DNA of 64,000 nucleotides from Nematostella vectensis (GCF_932526225.1 NC_064036.1:13013181-13077180); one strand, 5' to 3'; positions 45,101 through 56,242 are shown, numbered from the stretch's first letter. The notes: generated from the sequence alone by a model not told the origin. A program made the numbers and translations.

Positions 45101-48100
45101 AGTTTTTACCGTGTCTCCGACAAAAAGCCGGTCACCTTCATCATCCAGCGACAAGGACTGGGGCCCCTTAAACTGAGCTCGCGTTCTTTCACCGTCCACA
45201 AGACCCTCTGACCCATTACCAGCAAACGTCGTCACTTCCGCTAGAAACAAAGGTAGTTTGAGGACTGCTACTGATTATGCCAAATCAAGATTTTAAAACA
45301 ACACGAGGTTTAAATTGAACGTTTTACAACGCTGTGAAAACAACGTAGTTAAGCTGATGTTACCAGGTTTCGAGCTTCTTCATCGTTGCAAAAAGAGAAA
45401 ATCTTGTAAACTCTTAAAATTTCCTAGAGACTAGATGTTTCATTTTTCATCAAGAATGAAAGTCAGAGTCGTCGACAAGTTAATCTTATAGCTTTTTTTT
45501 CACGGTTAAGACATGAACCCGCGGATAAAGATGACATTGAAGTGATTTTGAACGCAACTCTTACTTGACATCCAGCCATGGTCAATGCTCAGTTGTCGAT
45601 TGTTTTGTTAAAAAAATGTCGCTAGGACCTTCAAGCAAATTTACTTTCAGCGCAAGCTTAAGCATAAACCTCGTGTTGTTTCATTTTTTCTGATTCCACC
45701 AAGCCTACGCAGACCACCTATTCTAAAGCTTGTAGCTTTGCATACAAGTGCTTGCGTTATCAAATGAGAGAATATAATAAGAGTCCTACCTGTTGCCATG
45801 TCAACCTTGCGAATTCTGCTATTACCCTGTAAAAGAGGTGAGCGGCCTCGAATATTCGACTTTTTATTATTCGGCTGTTAAATCGTATCAATCATTCACT
45901 TGTTATTTTTAAAATTTTAAAATTTTTTTAAAAATAAATAGTAAATTTGCCTGAAAAAAATCAAAATAACCATCCTTGAATGATGTTTCTGTGAGCCCGC
46001 AGCGTAAAATGGCGGCGATTGCCCTTTGCCACTTTGATTTTGTGCTTTCACGGCGAAGTAATCCTGTGCCTATATCTGAAAGATGTGCAAATCGTGAGGG
46101 CGACTTGATATCTGTTACTTACCACATCCGCAAGATACATGACGCGTTTTCGAGTATCAATAGCCATACCTAGAAAACATATAGTCTAACTGCAAGTTGC
46201 AACAGTCTTAGGAGCACCAGAAGACTGGAACTAGCGCCAGGAGTTTGGGAAAAGGGAGGGAGGAGACCGCGCGTAGCCTTTATACAGACCCCCGTAATTC
46301 CATTACGGAGGTCTGTATACAGGCTAACCGCGCGCTTCTCAAAATAATGAGAAGACTGGAACTAGCCCGCATAGCAACAAGCGCAAGCGGTTTGGAAAAA
46401 GGGGAGGGAAAAGAGACCGCGCGCGTCTCGAGATAATGACGTCTACTAAGCCATATTTTATCTATCTAGCTGGATGCCATATAGACAATTACCCTGGAAA
46501 TCCTGGGGACAAGGTTTGCTAGTTAGACCTTGTGACGTAGATATGGGGGGATGCTTGACCTAGAAATGAAAGAATGCGTGACGCAGAAACTGGTAAATGT
46601 TTGACGTAGAGAAAGATAGGGGATGCGTGAAGTAGAGGCGAGGAATGTGTGACGTAGAGATAATGGAATGCGTGAATGGAATGGGAGGAAATGCTTGACG
46701 GATGGGGAATAGGCTTGGGGAATGCTTGAATTTATTTTGACGTAGACGTTTTTATTTAAAACGTAGAGCTAAGAGAATACGTGACGTAGTGATGTGGGAA
46801 TGCGTGACGAAGGGGTGGAAAAATGCGTGACTCAGATATGGAAGAATGCGTGACGTACCTGCCAGGTGGCTAAATTGCGCCTCTTTGCCGACACCATCCT
46901 TAAATCCCAGCATGCCTCCCGCGAAAGTAGTAACTTCACCTAGGGTGTTAAAGCCGCATTGTCACCAGTTTACTTCCGGTCGATTGCGTAACAATCTCCG
47001 ATGCTTTTTAACGGAAAACGCGAAAATATTTCAAAATATTAAAAGCATTGTGTCTATTAGAAGTTTCTTTGAGGATGTGATTGATAATTTAGAGCGGATG
47101 GCCTGTTATAAATATCTGGGATTCTAATAGATTCTTTTGCCTTTAAACGGTTGAGTTTTCCGTCGGACCTCCGGTAGTAAACTGGTGACAATGCGGCAGG
47201 CGGACCATTTGACTTTTGAGGGGGGGGGGGGGGGGTGATTTTATGCCCTTCAAGAATTTTTTTTCTTTTCGCCCATCGGATGTGCAGGATTTATTTTTCC
47301 CATGTACTGCTATGCAGGATTTTTTTTTCTTGGAGCCCACGTCTTTTTGAAGCATTTTTCTTTTTTTCAATCGGCATTTCTTTTTTCTATTCTCGTCCTA
47401 TATCTCTAATATAGAACTCCATACGTTCTTTTTGACCTTCAAATAGATTGAAATTATAATTCAATAAACTTACTAGATATAGGGATTATACATGGTAAGA
47501 CCTTCGTGTCATAGCAAAACGAGTCTTCGCTATCAAGCTCTTACCTTGCATATTAAGTCTAATAAAATAGCAAAAAAAGACAGGCTTCTTTGAAATCTCC
47601 TATATTTGTTAGAATGTCTATTAAGGTTCTGTTGAAATATTCCACAAAACAAGGACATTCTAGGGAGCAAGCATTTATAATAGATTCCATCTCCTGAATT
47701 ATAATCGATGGTTGGTATCTCTGCCTATATATATATATGGTTTAGTAAATATAAGTTTGTGACTTCTGTTGTACAAGTTAACTTTTGGGTATTTTTTTCT
47801 AAAATGATTGCAAAGGGCATTATATCAATCATCATTGAAAAATCTTCAGACATGAGCACTTTGGTTTGTCTTCAGAATGTAATTTCTAAAATAAAATCAT
47901 TGGAACTAGCCCGGAACTAGTTCCATCTGATAGGAGGAGACCAGACAACTTATAAGTTTCAACATAGGGTGTGATAGTGGAAAGGGCGAGTCTCAACCAA
48001 TAGAAACTTTCAAGAATATTTTGAGGAGAAATACAAAATACACATCAAAAATATAGAGGAAAACGTTTCATACCAAGAAAATTTAGCCAAAATTTGTCGT

Positions 48101-49633
48101 TTTTCCCAGACGCGGTCACTTCCATATAAGGAAACTAATATATTCCTTATTTGGAAAACGTGCATGATTCGTGTTATGAATTGCATTCAAAAGATAAAAA
48201 CAGTGACTGTGACCTACTTTAGTCAATGGAGAAAGCCTCTGAAAAGCAACTAAAAATGCTCGGTACCAGACCCTTAAAACGACGTTTTCTTCATATGTAT
48301 AGAGTAAAAAACGTCAAAGCTATCACAGAATTTTAATTTTATTTTATAGAGTTCATCTTTTCGCACAATAGTTTTGCAACATTTTTTTTCTTTAACTTGT
48401 GCATGAATTTTTTTTCTGCTTATTTACTTTGCATGCAATTTTTTTCTTTGAAATGTAGCTTGAAGGATATTTTTTTTCAAAATCACCCACCCCCGCCCCC
48501 CTCAAAAGTCAAATGGTCCGCCCCTAAGGCATGCAGGTTATAAGATGTGCAGAACATGCAAACTAGTCACGCAATCAACTCACTATAGAACTGTCACGCA
48601 AACACAAATAATCGGGCTTGGTATGTAACTTTGCTCACCTGTGTTGGGGTTTATTCTGCGGATTCTGTCGTTAGAATGTGGGGACTCAGGACAACTCTAC
48701 AAAAAAGATATCAAACCCACTATGTATGTTACTGTGTTTCCACGTTTGAATATGACGTCAAATGTCACACATATCGCTGGTAAATCTTGTATCCACAAAT
48801 CACAGAGAGCTCATTCATAGTTGAATAACATTCAAATGGTTTCCGAGCTCCATGTGACAAAATGACCTACTAAGGTGATTTGACTAAAACGACAAATTCC
48901 GGTCGACCTTATGTTCTCCGAGACAATACCATAGTGTTTTCGGCCTCATGGGCTATCGACCTTTAGAGCCCATTCAGGGCCGAGGAATAATTGTTAATAT
49001 TCTTACACAATCTCCTACGTAAATCATGTTTTCCGTGGGGTCCCATTCGATTGCCCAGGGGTAGTTGAACCGTGCGTCACTGCCGATACCGTCCATCCCT
49101 TGCGCCGACTCGAAACAGTCCGAAACCCCGCCGTTGTGGGGATCTCCGCCGCCGGCGACAGTCCGCACAATACCTGGAAATACAGGACAAAATGTTTCAG
49201 CTTGGATGGTCACGCATGCTTATCGGGTATACTAATGCCCTGTATTGTAATGCTTGCGTTGCTTGTATTCTAGAAAACAAATTTACTACGGAACAATTCC
49301 ACAACATTTTGATCATGAGGTGACGAATATCGTGGTGTATAAGAAGAACACACCACGGAAAACTATGGGAAATTTGTTAAATATCCTGTACACCGGTTAC
49401 TGCGAAAAAAAAAATGCTAAAAAATATGCCCTAATATGCGTACTTTGCGGGCGAACTTTGGGAGTGCCCGCAAAGTACGCTGGATCCTCGAGCATGTAGC
49501 GAAGGTCGCGCTGATTAAACGTAACGCAACACCGTGACGGCATGTTTGTGTAACGCAGCAACGCCAAAGCAAGTTTAGACACGTTCCTTATAATCCGCAG
49601 TCACGATTATTAGAATCTGAAATACGACGTTGA

Positions 49634-49692
<59 letters not shown>

Positions 49693-50192
49693 TTGGTTTG
49701 AGAAAAATACAAACTACATAGGTTTCCCTACAGGTCTGTTTCGTGGTTGCCCACTCATCACTCATCCCCTGATGAGTGGGCAACCACGAAACAGACCTGT
49801 AGGGAAACCTATGTAGTTTGTATTTTTCTCAAACCAACACTATACACCGCTCTACTTTCGAGTATTGAGCACTTTCTATGAAAGCCTTCAACCATCATTT
49901 TATATATATATATATATATGATCAAGTCGATTGTTTTATCTTCATTTCCATGCATTTGCTTTGAATACGGCTCATACCCTGGGTACCAGAGCCTCCAAAC
50001 TTCTCTCGCCCAGTGACGCTCAGCCCAAATAGTCGCGACGGGCTAATGGCTTATGGATTATACGACATTTGAACTTAGCCTTAGGTTCATCTGAAATAAA
50101 CAAATTTCTACCTTACCTCTCGCATTTATACTGCTTGTAAACAGACCAGACCAAGTCCATAAGATATAAGCAAAGCCGTGAAGACGACGCAT
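42109..50192 (-). CDS. Secreted/type I membrane NHL-repeat protein, 426 aa, 15 exons (complete)
   Basis: Exons (5' to 3'): 50192-50117, 49173-49007, 48696-48639, 46939-46859, 46169-46123, 45826-45790, 45240-45110, 44792-44756, 44207-44080, 43875-43839, 43493-43363, 42888-42855, 42739-42609, 42415-42352, 42230-42109. All are GT-AG; 1,281 nt in one frame. Exon 1 encodes a signal peptide ([18 protein letters not shown]). Six NHL-type repeats follow, each roughly EVTTFAGG...GFKDGVG..A.F..P.G...D....LYV.D then NHxIRxI. The last exon encodes a transmembrane helix ([17 protein letters not shown]) and a basic tail [13 protein letters not shown]. Each repeat is a long exon (phase 1 to 0) plus a short exon (phase 0 to 1), a symmetric module that can duplicate in frame; in repeat 2 the long exon is split. 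Six NHL repeats suggest a six-bladed extracellular propeller, but ligand and function are unknown. Confidence 0.9.
42473..42608. repeat. Repeats carrying a copy of the NHL exon 13 splice donor
   Basis: On the minus strand exon 13 ends atcag/gtaagggtggtgg. An exact donor copy, acag/gtaagggtggtgg, lies about 120 bp into the intron (near 42485), and a broken copy (ttaagcaagggtagtag) lies between them. Interspersed tgacgtcaat words (four) define units of about 30 bp. Confidence 0.7.
42747..42843. repeat. GATT/TTGG tetranucleotide microsatellite filling an NHL intron
   Basis: gattgattgattcattgatt passes into ggttggttggttggttggtt. The whole 115-bp intron between exons 12 and 13 (42740-42854) is essentially this repeat, C/A-rich on the coding strand. 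Confidence 0.9.
46525..46860. repeat. Minisatellite seeded at the NHL exon 4 splice donor
   Basis: On the minus strand exon 4 ends ctggcag/gtacgtcacgcattcttcc. Degenerate copies of ctacgtcacgcattcc then recur about a dozen times over 330 bp, with spacing of roughly 20-35 bp. Only the first copy keeps a good CAG/GT. Confidence 0.75.
46953..47197. mobile_element. MITE with GCCGCATTGTCACCAGTTTAC ends
   Basis: The left end gccgcattgtcaccagttta, followed by cttccgg, is inverted on the right (ccggtagtaaactggtgaca, then atgcggc). About 245 bp. It ends only 13 bp from the exon 4 acceptor of the NHL gene, inside its intron. Confidence 0.8.
47199..48524. mobile_element. TIR element with GGCGGACCATTTGACTTTTG ends
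   Basis: The left end ggcggaccatttgacttttg, followed by a G run and tgattttatgc, is inverted at the right end (attttttttcaaaatcaccc, C-rich, then caaaagtcaaatggtccgcc). About 1.33 kb, adjacent to the preceding MITE in the same NHL intron. An internal stretch (48070-48300) is related to 24890-25165. No transposase recognised. Confidence 0.78.
48070..48300. repeat. Dispersed repeat shared with 24890-25165
   Basis: Both copies contain acgcggtcacttccatataa, gaaactaatatattccttat (here) or gaagctaatatattccttat (there), cggtaccagaccc, and gttttcttcatatg, in the same order and orientation. They occur inside two different TIR elements, so the segment may be an ancestral element trapped in both. Confidence 0.7.
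49641..49688. repeat. (AT)n microsatellite next to the hammerhead foldback
   Basis: About 24 AT units run directly into the inverted repeat. A second, shorter AT run lies at about 49902-49918. Confidence 0.95.
49687..49843. repeat. Perfect 74-bp inverted repeat with 9-nt loop
   Basis: Arms 49687-49760 and 49770-49843 are exact inverse complements (atagtgttggtttgagaaaa at the outer left end). The loop is ctcatcccc. It lies in intron 1 of the NHL gene, between AT microsatellites, and contains the hammerhead motif described separately. Confidence 0.95.
49765..49805 (+). ncRNA. Hammerhead ribozyme motif (type I, short stem III)
   Basis: Plus-strand core CTGATGA (49769-49775), then stem II GTGG-GCAA-CCAC (49776-49787), GAA (49788-49790), stem III ACA-GACC-TGT (49791-49800), cleavage base A (49801; site GTA), and stem I TCCC (49765-49768) with GGGA (49802-49805). 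All conserved core bases (CUGAUGA, GAAA, NUH) are present. Type I hammerheads with a very short stem III are known from Penelope-like elements and retrozymes of cnidarians and other animals. It runs antisense to the NHL gene. The mirror copy on the other strand has G in place of core C3 and should be inactive. Confidence 0.88.
49921..50087. mobile_element. Diverged relative of the 24475-24627 foldback
   Basis: Shares tcgattgttttatcttcatt, gcatttgctttgaatacggc and the end ggattatacgacatttgaac with the right arm of the earlier element. An insertion (ctgggtaccagagcctcc...) splits it. Confidence 0.6.
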
Positions 50193-50199
50193 ATCAGCT

Positions 50200-51790
50200 G
50201 ACGATGACTTGTGAATGCAATATAGAATTGTAGAAGTCTAGAAGTGATTGCCACACCGTGTGTTACAGTTCTTTGCTTGTATTTTCACGCACAAATGGTC
50301 ACGCATGCGAATCAGAGGTGTTATTGAAGCGACAAGGGCCGCTACGAAGTTCGTAGCTTTGTATGATTTGTTACCACAAAGACTTTTAACCCTTCCATAG
50401 CGAGCCACACATAACTCATTGATGGTTTGCAACCAATCCTAGGAAGGCCAACTGACGCAAACGAATCGAAAGGAATGCCTGTGGATAACAATAGAAATCT
50501 TCCATCGTGCCTGATGGCTGCATTTTTTTACGACGTCATATAGGTCACAATGAAGGTCACAATACACCTTTCGCTGTTCAATAACGGGAAAGGGACATTC
50601 ATTTGTGCCAAACGTTGTATAACGTGCATTGTACGTTCATCAACATCGCACGAAACATCCTTAGCGTGACTCGACTTTCAATAACAATGATTGAATATGC
50701 GCGAACATTCAATAGCATCAACGGACATTCAATAACGCAATTGGGCATTCATTCGGGATGGAATGAACATTCTTTTGCATGCAATCGAAAACTCAATTAC
50801 ACGTTTGGACAATCAGTAGCGTTTATTGAGAATCAGTTATAAAAGATAGAAAATTCATTAGTGCTATTAACATAAACAAAGACAATCAATAAGCCTTTTC
50901 AGACAATCATGTTCATCAATGTGACATTCATCAATGTGGTTTGACAATCATTTGTTTGATTCAAACAAACATTAAAAGAAAAGAAAATATCATTAGTTCT
51001 AGTGTTATTTTCGATTTTTGCATTGACATTAATCCCTCAATTTGATCTCTATTGATACAGCGAGGTACATATGTTTGCATAAAACGAAACCATTGCCCAC
51101 ATTTCGCTCCCGTGATTGTTCCTATGTTACGTTGTAATGCCTCAGACTCGTACCTAGTCGTTATTTGCTGTTGCGCGGATATCCACAGGAATCCTGAAGC
51201 GAAGACGGAAAAAAAATAACGACTGGCAGATTACAGATCCAAGATGGCGGACGAAATCGGCGAGCAAAAATGTTACGAATTTTCACAGACGAAGAAGGAC
51301 TTATCTGTACTGCATTTCTAGCCTGTAAAATTCCATGTGCACATGACAACTGCAGAAATAGCCTAAATACTTTCCTGGAGTTTGGAATTCGGCGTAAGAT
51401 CATGTGCGAATAGTGACTTCCTCGCTATTGAGCTTCTTCTACATCTTCTTCTAGGGAACATAAAGACAGTATGTGCTCGAATTATATCTCTGAAAGTGTA
51501 TATTTGTGATAAATACAATCCAACCAGAGCATTATGAGTTCAAATGAGTGCCAGAACATTCAGATTATCCAAATTCATTTCATGAAATGATGTATCGAGC
51601 TCACCAGTGTCGTCCGCCGGTTTTACGTAACGAAAATATCGTCTAATTGAACAGGGAACCACCGAAAATAAAACTAAATGGTTTACAACGAGTGTGTGTA
51701 GGTAGGCCCTTGGACTTGTGCACAAAAAAAGGAAAAAAAAACGGTCGTAAAAACGCTGCTTGCAAGATATTTGAAAAACTTGCAAGATAT
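50200..51790. other. Intergenic, upstream of the NHL gene
   Basis: This 1.6-kb stretch should hold the promoter of the minus-strand NHL gene (start codon 50192-50190). No TATA box or other convincing core element stands out. Words of the attcaataacg/acattcaat type recur loosely in 50570-50960. No gene recognised. Confidence 0.4.
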
Positions 51791-51799
51791 TTCCTGAGT

Positions 51800-52238
51800 T
51801 CTGCCAGACGTCAAGCGAATTCCGACCCCGAAACCGCATCCTGACCGTCATGCATCGCGCGGTCTCTGGGTACGATACTGGTAATGCCTCCAGCAATAAC
51901 TGGGTCCGTTAATGTCCGAGTGCAATCCCCAGGTTTCGTGCCTCCAACCTGTCATTCATTCGTCGCTGGGTCTCTGGACGGCTGATGTCGGCTTTAATAG
52001 CTGCTTTTAAAGCGCTAATCGCCTGCTCAACGATGTTCAGAAATGGGCTGTATGGCGGTGACGTTTTTAGTTCCGTGTTTGGGCCTGGATTTACTGGGTT
52101 ATGGTGCGCTGGCGGTGCAACGTCGTAAATAAAAATGACGTTTTCGTCCGGGTCAAGATTTAATCGTGTTTGTGCAAGGAAGTCGTTGAATCTTTGTGCA
52201 TTCATTCCCCCGATGATACTGCATTGTACTTACATGTA
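51800..52238 (-). pseudogene. Fragment of a DDE-type (Tc1/IS630-like) transposase
   Basis: The minus-strand frame from 52205 reads NAQRFNDFLAQTRLNLD, then VIFIYDVAPPAHHNP and LKTSPPYSPFLNIVEQAISA. This is the C-terminal half of a DDE_3 transposase: the second catalytic Asp region (normally DNAxxH, here DVAPPAHH) and the Glu region in PPYSPFLNxVE. An in-frame TAA at 51909-51911 follows IALGH; beyond it the same frame still looks transposase-like (RTQLLLEALPVSYP). The N-terminal half is absent upstream. A dead remnant. Confidence 0.8.
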
Positions 52239-52510
52239 GAAGCTATTGTTAGGGAGAAGCAAGAGATCATAAATTCTGTTTAGTACACTATATGTTAACA
52301 CATGAGCAGTAATCATTTCAGTAGCTATTTTTTCATGGCCACCACTTAGACCAAAATAGCTTACTGTGTTTGTACGGGCATGCAGCTCGGGGTGGGCACA
52401 CTGTTTGTGCACCTCCAACTCTACAACGAAAAGCAGTCTTTTTAAAAATATACTTATTTTCCATTTAATATCTATGACTACACATCTGTCCAGATTGTCT
52501 GTTATGGTTA

Positions 52511-52764
52511 TCAGATTTCACCTTTACCTTTTTAGACATACAATGCCTTCAATTAATAATTTCTTTTGTTTAATAAAATAAGACTACAAGCAATTTGTTT
52601 TTGTTCTATTTCTCTTATAAAAAAAACAGAGAAACAAACAGATTTCACCTTTACCTTTTTAGACATACAATGCCTTCAATTAATAATTTCTTTTGTTTAA
52701 TAAAATAAGACTACAAGCAATTTGTTTTTGTTCTATTTCTCTTATAAAACAAACAGAGAAACCA
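52511..52764. repeat. 127-bp tandem duplication
   Basis: cagatttcacctttaccttt through cttataaaa and cagagaaac occurs at 52511-52637 and again at 52638-52764 with very few differences. Non-coding. Confidence 0.9.
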
Positions 52765-52779
52765 AGAAACAAAGGGTTA

Positions 52780-54130
52780 GTGATCAGCCAAGACAGTGCC
52801 TACAAAGAAAATGGGGTCTAGCATAAGTCTGGCTTATGGAAAATGTGCGAACCGCCCCACACAAATCTAAAAGAATATCGATTTAACCCTTGCAATTGAA
52901 TGACCAACCAATCTATGAGCTCGAGCACTTCACTTTTCCACGAGAACTTCTAGTCTATTTTATATACAGAAGGCGACGGGAAAAATTCGCAGCGGCTAAA
53001 AACAGCTTAAAATGGCAAATAATGGCGGATTTGAGTAGCAGCAACGTCAAGCTACTGTTTTATTTTCAAATCAGCATATTCATTTCAACGAGATTTGTTC
53101 GCTCATACAAACTCTGTAATAAACCTACCGAACCTACACTCGCCGTGAGCCTGGGCTACCTGTGATTTCCGAAGCACCCTTTAATTTAAGAGCAATAAGT
53201 CCTTAAATAGCAAAGACATGCAACAACAGCCAAAAATTATGTTTGCTTTTAAAAACATTTTAGGTACACCTAGTCATAGACTCGTTCTATGAAAATCATG
53301 TACAATATATGAATCTCCAACTAATAAACTCTCGGTGTTTGAAAGATGGGCTTCAGATCCTAACGCGTTAAAAAATAGGAGGATAAATTCAAAAGTGTGT
53401 CATTCACTCAGTCTCGACTAAATCTTTGTTCTAGCCGTAGAAATCTGCGTAAATAGCAAAAGAATGAAATGAACATGTGACCGTACATTCCAGCATGGCA
53501 ACTGCGTTAAAAATAAACTCCCCCCCCCCTTTTTTTTACAAAATGTTGTTTATTTGAACTAAATAAAATTTTGTTATTATGTGTGAACATTACTCTTTAG
53601 GATGAGGCACAATTTAGAAAATGAAAACAAATAAAACGCTCAAAATAATTTTATTCACGTCCAAGAAGATTTTATGCTAATGATCGAGCATGATTTTTAT
53701 TGTAAATTTCCTCTTTGCAATAAATTATGGTGGTGAGACACCGAGAGAGAGAGTAGAAAAGCAGCGAAGGATACCTCTTAAGCCTCTTTGAAGCTAGAAA
53801 CCTCACTTTTGGTACTCCGCCTGAAAAAGGAAAATGCCATTTATATAATAGTGTAGGCTGTTTCACTTGTGAAATTTGTTTTACCAGCTTTAAGCAAAGC
53901 GATTCAATCGAATCAAAATGTAAACATATGACCAATGATTGATATTAACCAAAAAAAAAAAGAAATAATCGCAAAATAGGTTCTCTATTACAAGAGTCAT
54001 CATGTGACCCACAGTCCCTAATTAGGTTAAAGCGGTTAAAATCGAGAGTCCTTGTTTAAAATCTACTTTAAACCACGCAGTGCATGTTGCAGTACTCCAA
54101 AGAAAAGGTTAGTAAAAAAAAGTTAAAAGA
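52780..54130. other. Intergenic stretch without recognised gene
   Basis: AT-rich, with short open frames on both strands that lack recognisable features. Confidence 0.45.
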
Positions 54131-54165
54131 CCCATTTTTAGGGGGGGAGGGAGGGTGAATAGGTT

Positions 54166-54446
54166 CGCGGATCGGCGGATTCAGCCCCGAAATGCTCACG
54201 GATTACGGATTTTGATGATTATTTCAGCGGATTGGCGGATTTTGGAAATACGGCGGATCACGGATCTTTTGACAATTTGGTCACGGATTTCGGATTTTGA
54301 CTGCTTTGACCGTCGAATTTCGGATTTTAAATGAATATCAATCGATGCTATTGTTTTTCTGTCAAACCATGCGGATCTAAAAATATCTGCGGATCCACGG
54401 ATTTGCCACGAAAATGTTGCGGATCGGCGGATTTACATACCCCTAA
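54166..54446. repeat. GCGGATT-rich array, probably a MITE interior
   Basis: More than a dozen cggatt/cggatc words (gcggatcggcggattc, ggatttcggattttgac, gcggatccacggatttgc). It is flanked by a G-rich run with ttttagggggg on the left and cccctaatcacccccc on the right, so the edges may be short inverted repeats. Confidence 0.65.
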
Positions 54447-54459
54447 TCACCCCCCCCCC

Positions 54460-55040
54460 CCCCCCCCTTTTAGCTATGGTTGCAAATCAGACAGCCTTTG
54501 TTACATCCTTACATCAACCGTATGCTAGATCAAAGGTGTGCTGTGTGTTGTTGTGAACAATAATGCGATAAATTTTAGTGAAGGAAAGAACCAAATACTA
54601 CCGATCTTCAAGATTTCTAAGAAATTCATCATGTTAATAATGTGAATGATTTACGAAGATTGGCGATCAGCTTAGAAACTTTCTAACTCAAACCCCCAAA
54701 TGCACACTGTTCGGTCGCATTTCTCCTCAAAAGCTCTCTTTCACCATATCAATATTTTTAGTGGGTTTCCCGAAAAAAATCGAAAGAATTCATCTAGAAA
54801 ACTTGCTCACGCTAAAATTTGAAATGTTACAAAGTTGTGCTGAAGTACAGGCTTGGGTTTATTATCATTTAGCTAGGTAGAAAGCCGGCCTCGAGCGACG
54901 ACCCCTTGGTAACCGAAGATGTAAAGTGATTTGAGAGTTAGCATTTCGAGGGCAAGTTCAAGTAGCTCAGGACGGCCACCACGAGACCTTAGGTATAAGA
55001 GCTCCTATAAGTAGCCATGAGCGGCAAAACTACCAGCTTA
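54460..55040. other. Intergenic stretch without recognised gene
   Basis: A C run near 54450-54470, then unique-looking sequence. No feature supported. Confidence 0.4.
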
Positions 55041-55345
55041 CTGTCGAATCCGTTGTATCGCGACGCCGCATTTTCAAAACATCGATTTGTTTTTGTCTTT
55101 TGGGATTTTCTGTTCCGCCAGTCAAATTATTCTAAGCTAATCAGATTCTTGCCATCTCTCGCCTAGTGCAGTTGCCCGGCTTTCTGTCGGGACACTGTCT
55201 GGTTTTCGTCCAGAGAATAGCCAGGGAAGTGCACAAAGATAGACTCTGCTCTGGTTGGCTAAGAATAGTTTTTCTGACGGAACAGAAAACCAAAACAAAT
55301 CGTGTTTTGAAGACGCGGGTCGCGAAACAACGGATTCGACAATAG
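55041..55345. mobile_element. MITE with about 80-bp terminal inverted repeats
   Basis: The left arm (ctgtcgaatccgttgtatcg, cgacgcc, ttttcaaaacatcgatttgt, ttttctgttccgccag) is inverted on the right (ctgacggaacagaaaaccaa, aacaaatcgtgttttgaaga, cgcgaaacaacggattcgac). About 305 bp with an unrelated central part. Confidence 0.78.
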
Positions 55346-55700
55346 TAATTGCAAATATAATGATTGTGTCATTTAGTAGAGAGGCAGTATGCTACATGGT
55401 GACATTTAGGTGGCCGCCTGAGCTACCTCGGAAAGCAAGGAGCCCAGTTCGGCCACCTAAACGAGCACTTTTCATAACCAAGAACCAAATAAGGGGTAAA
55501 TGGGCTTCGAGGTAGTGTCCAGTTAGTTTGCCAGGTGTGTTACTATAATTCTACGGTGGATCTTTGAACGGAACCAGATATTAATTCAGTTTATTTTATC
55601 CCTGGCCTGGCAACCGGCTCAGACTGAGGTTTGAGTTTTGTGTGGAGAAGGGCTTGTCTGTTCGAGCTGTTCTTTAGGACTGAGTTTCTGGTGTAAGTTG

Positions 55701-55822
55701 GGGTCTGAGTTCCCTGCTAGCAGAGGCCTCTTTTCTCTGTATTTCGCTGGGCTGGAGTTCGCAACTCCAGCCCAGCGAAATACAGAGAAAAGAGGCCTCT
55801 GCTAGCAGGGAAGGGTCTGAGT
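55701..55822. repeat. Perfect 50-bp-arm palindrome between 10-bp direct repeats
   Basis: Arms 55710-55759 and 55763-55812 are exact inverse complements with a 3-nt centre (cgc). gggtctgagt precedes the arms (55701-55710) and recurs after them (55813-55822), overlapping the arm end by one base. This could be a small foldback insertion with a target duplication, or a template-switch product of replication. Confidence 0.93.
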
Positions 55823-56103
55823 TGTGGGTATTTAGATTTTTAAGATTCTTAGTTATTCTTAGTCTTAGCCAGGAATCATAGAAGTCCATTCTTAGGATGG
55901 TTTATTCCCTTATTACCCGTAACCTTGTATATACACCTATTTCAAAAAAGGTTGCACTCGAGAATCAGTGTCGTAACCCGCGGTGGCTCATGGGTAGCAT
56001 ATAAACGGCTGAATCTTGTATCTGAAAGCCATGTAAATGTTCAAATATTACTTCTCAAACTCATTATTTATTCATGCATGCATTAACCAATGAGTGGAGA
56101 GGA

Positions 56104-56242
56104 TATGGGTCACATGCATGGGTCTTGATACCCAATGAAAACCCAGATGAACATCACTAGTGATTTGGATATGTGATCCAAACCACTTGTGAAGTTCGTC
56201 TGGGTTTTCATTGGATATCAAGATCCATGCATGTGACCCATA
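56104..56242. repeat. Inverted repeat with about 48-bp arms
   Basis: tatgggtcacatgcatgggt then cttgatacccaatgaaaacc is inverted as ggttttcattggatatcaag then atccatgcatgtgacccata. The loop is about 40 bp. A few mismatches. Confidence 0.85.
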
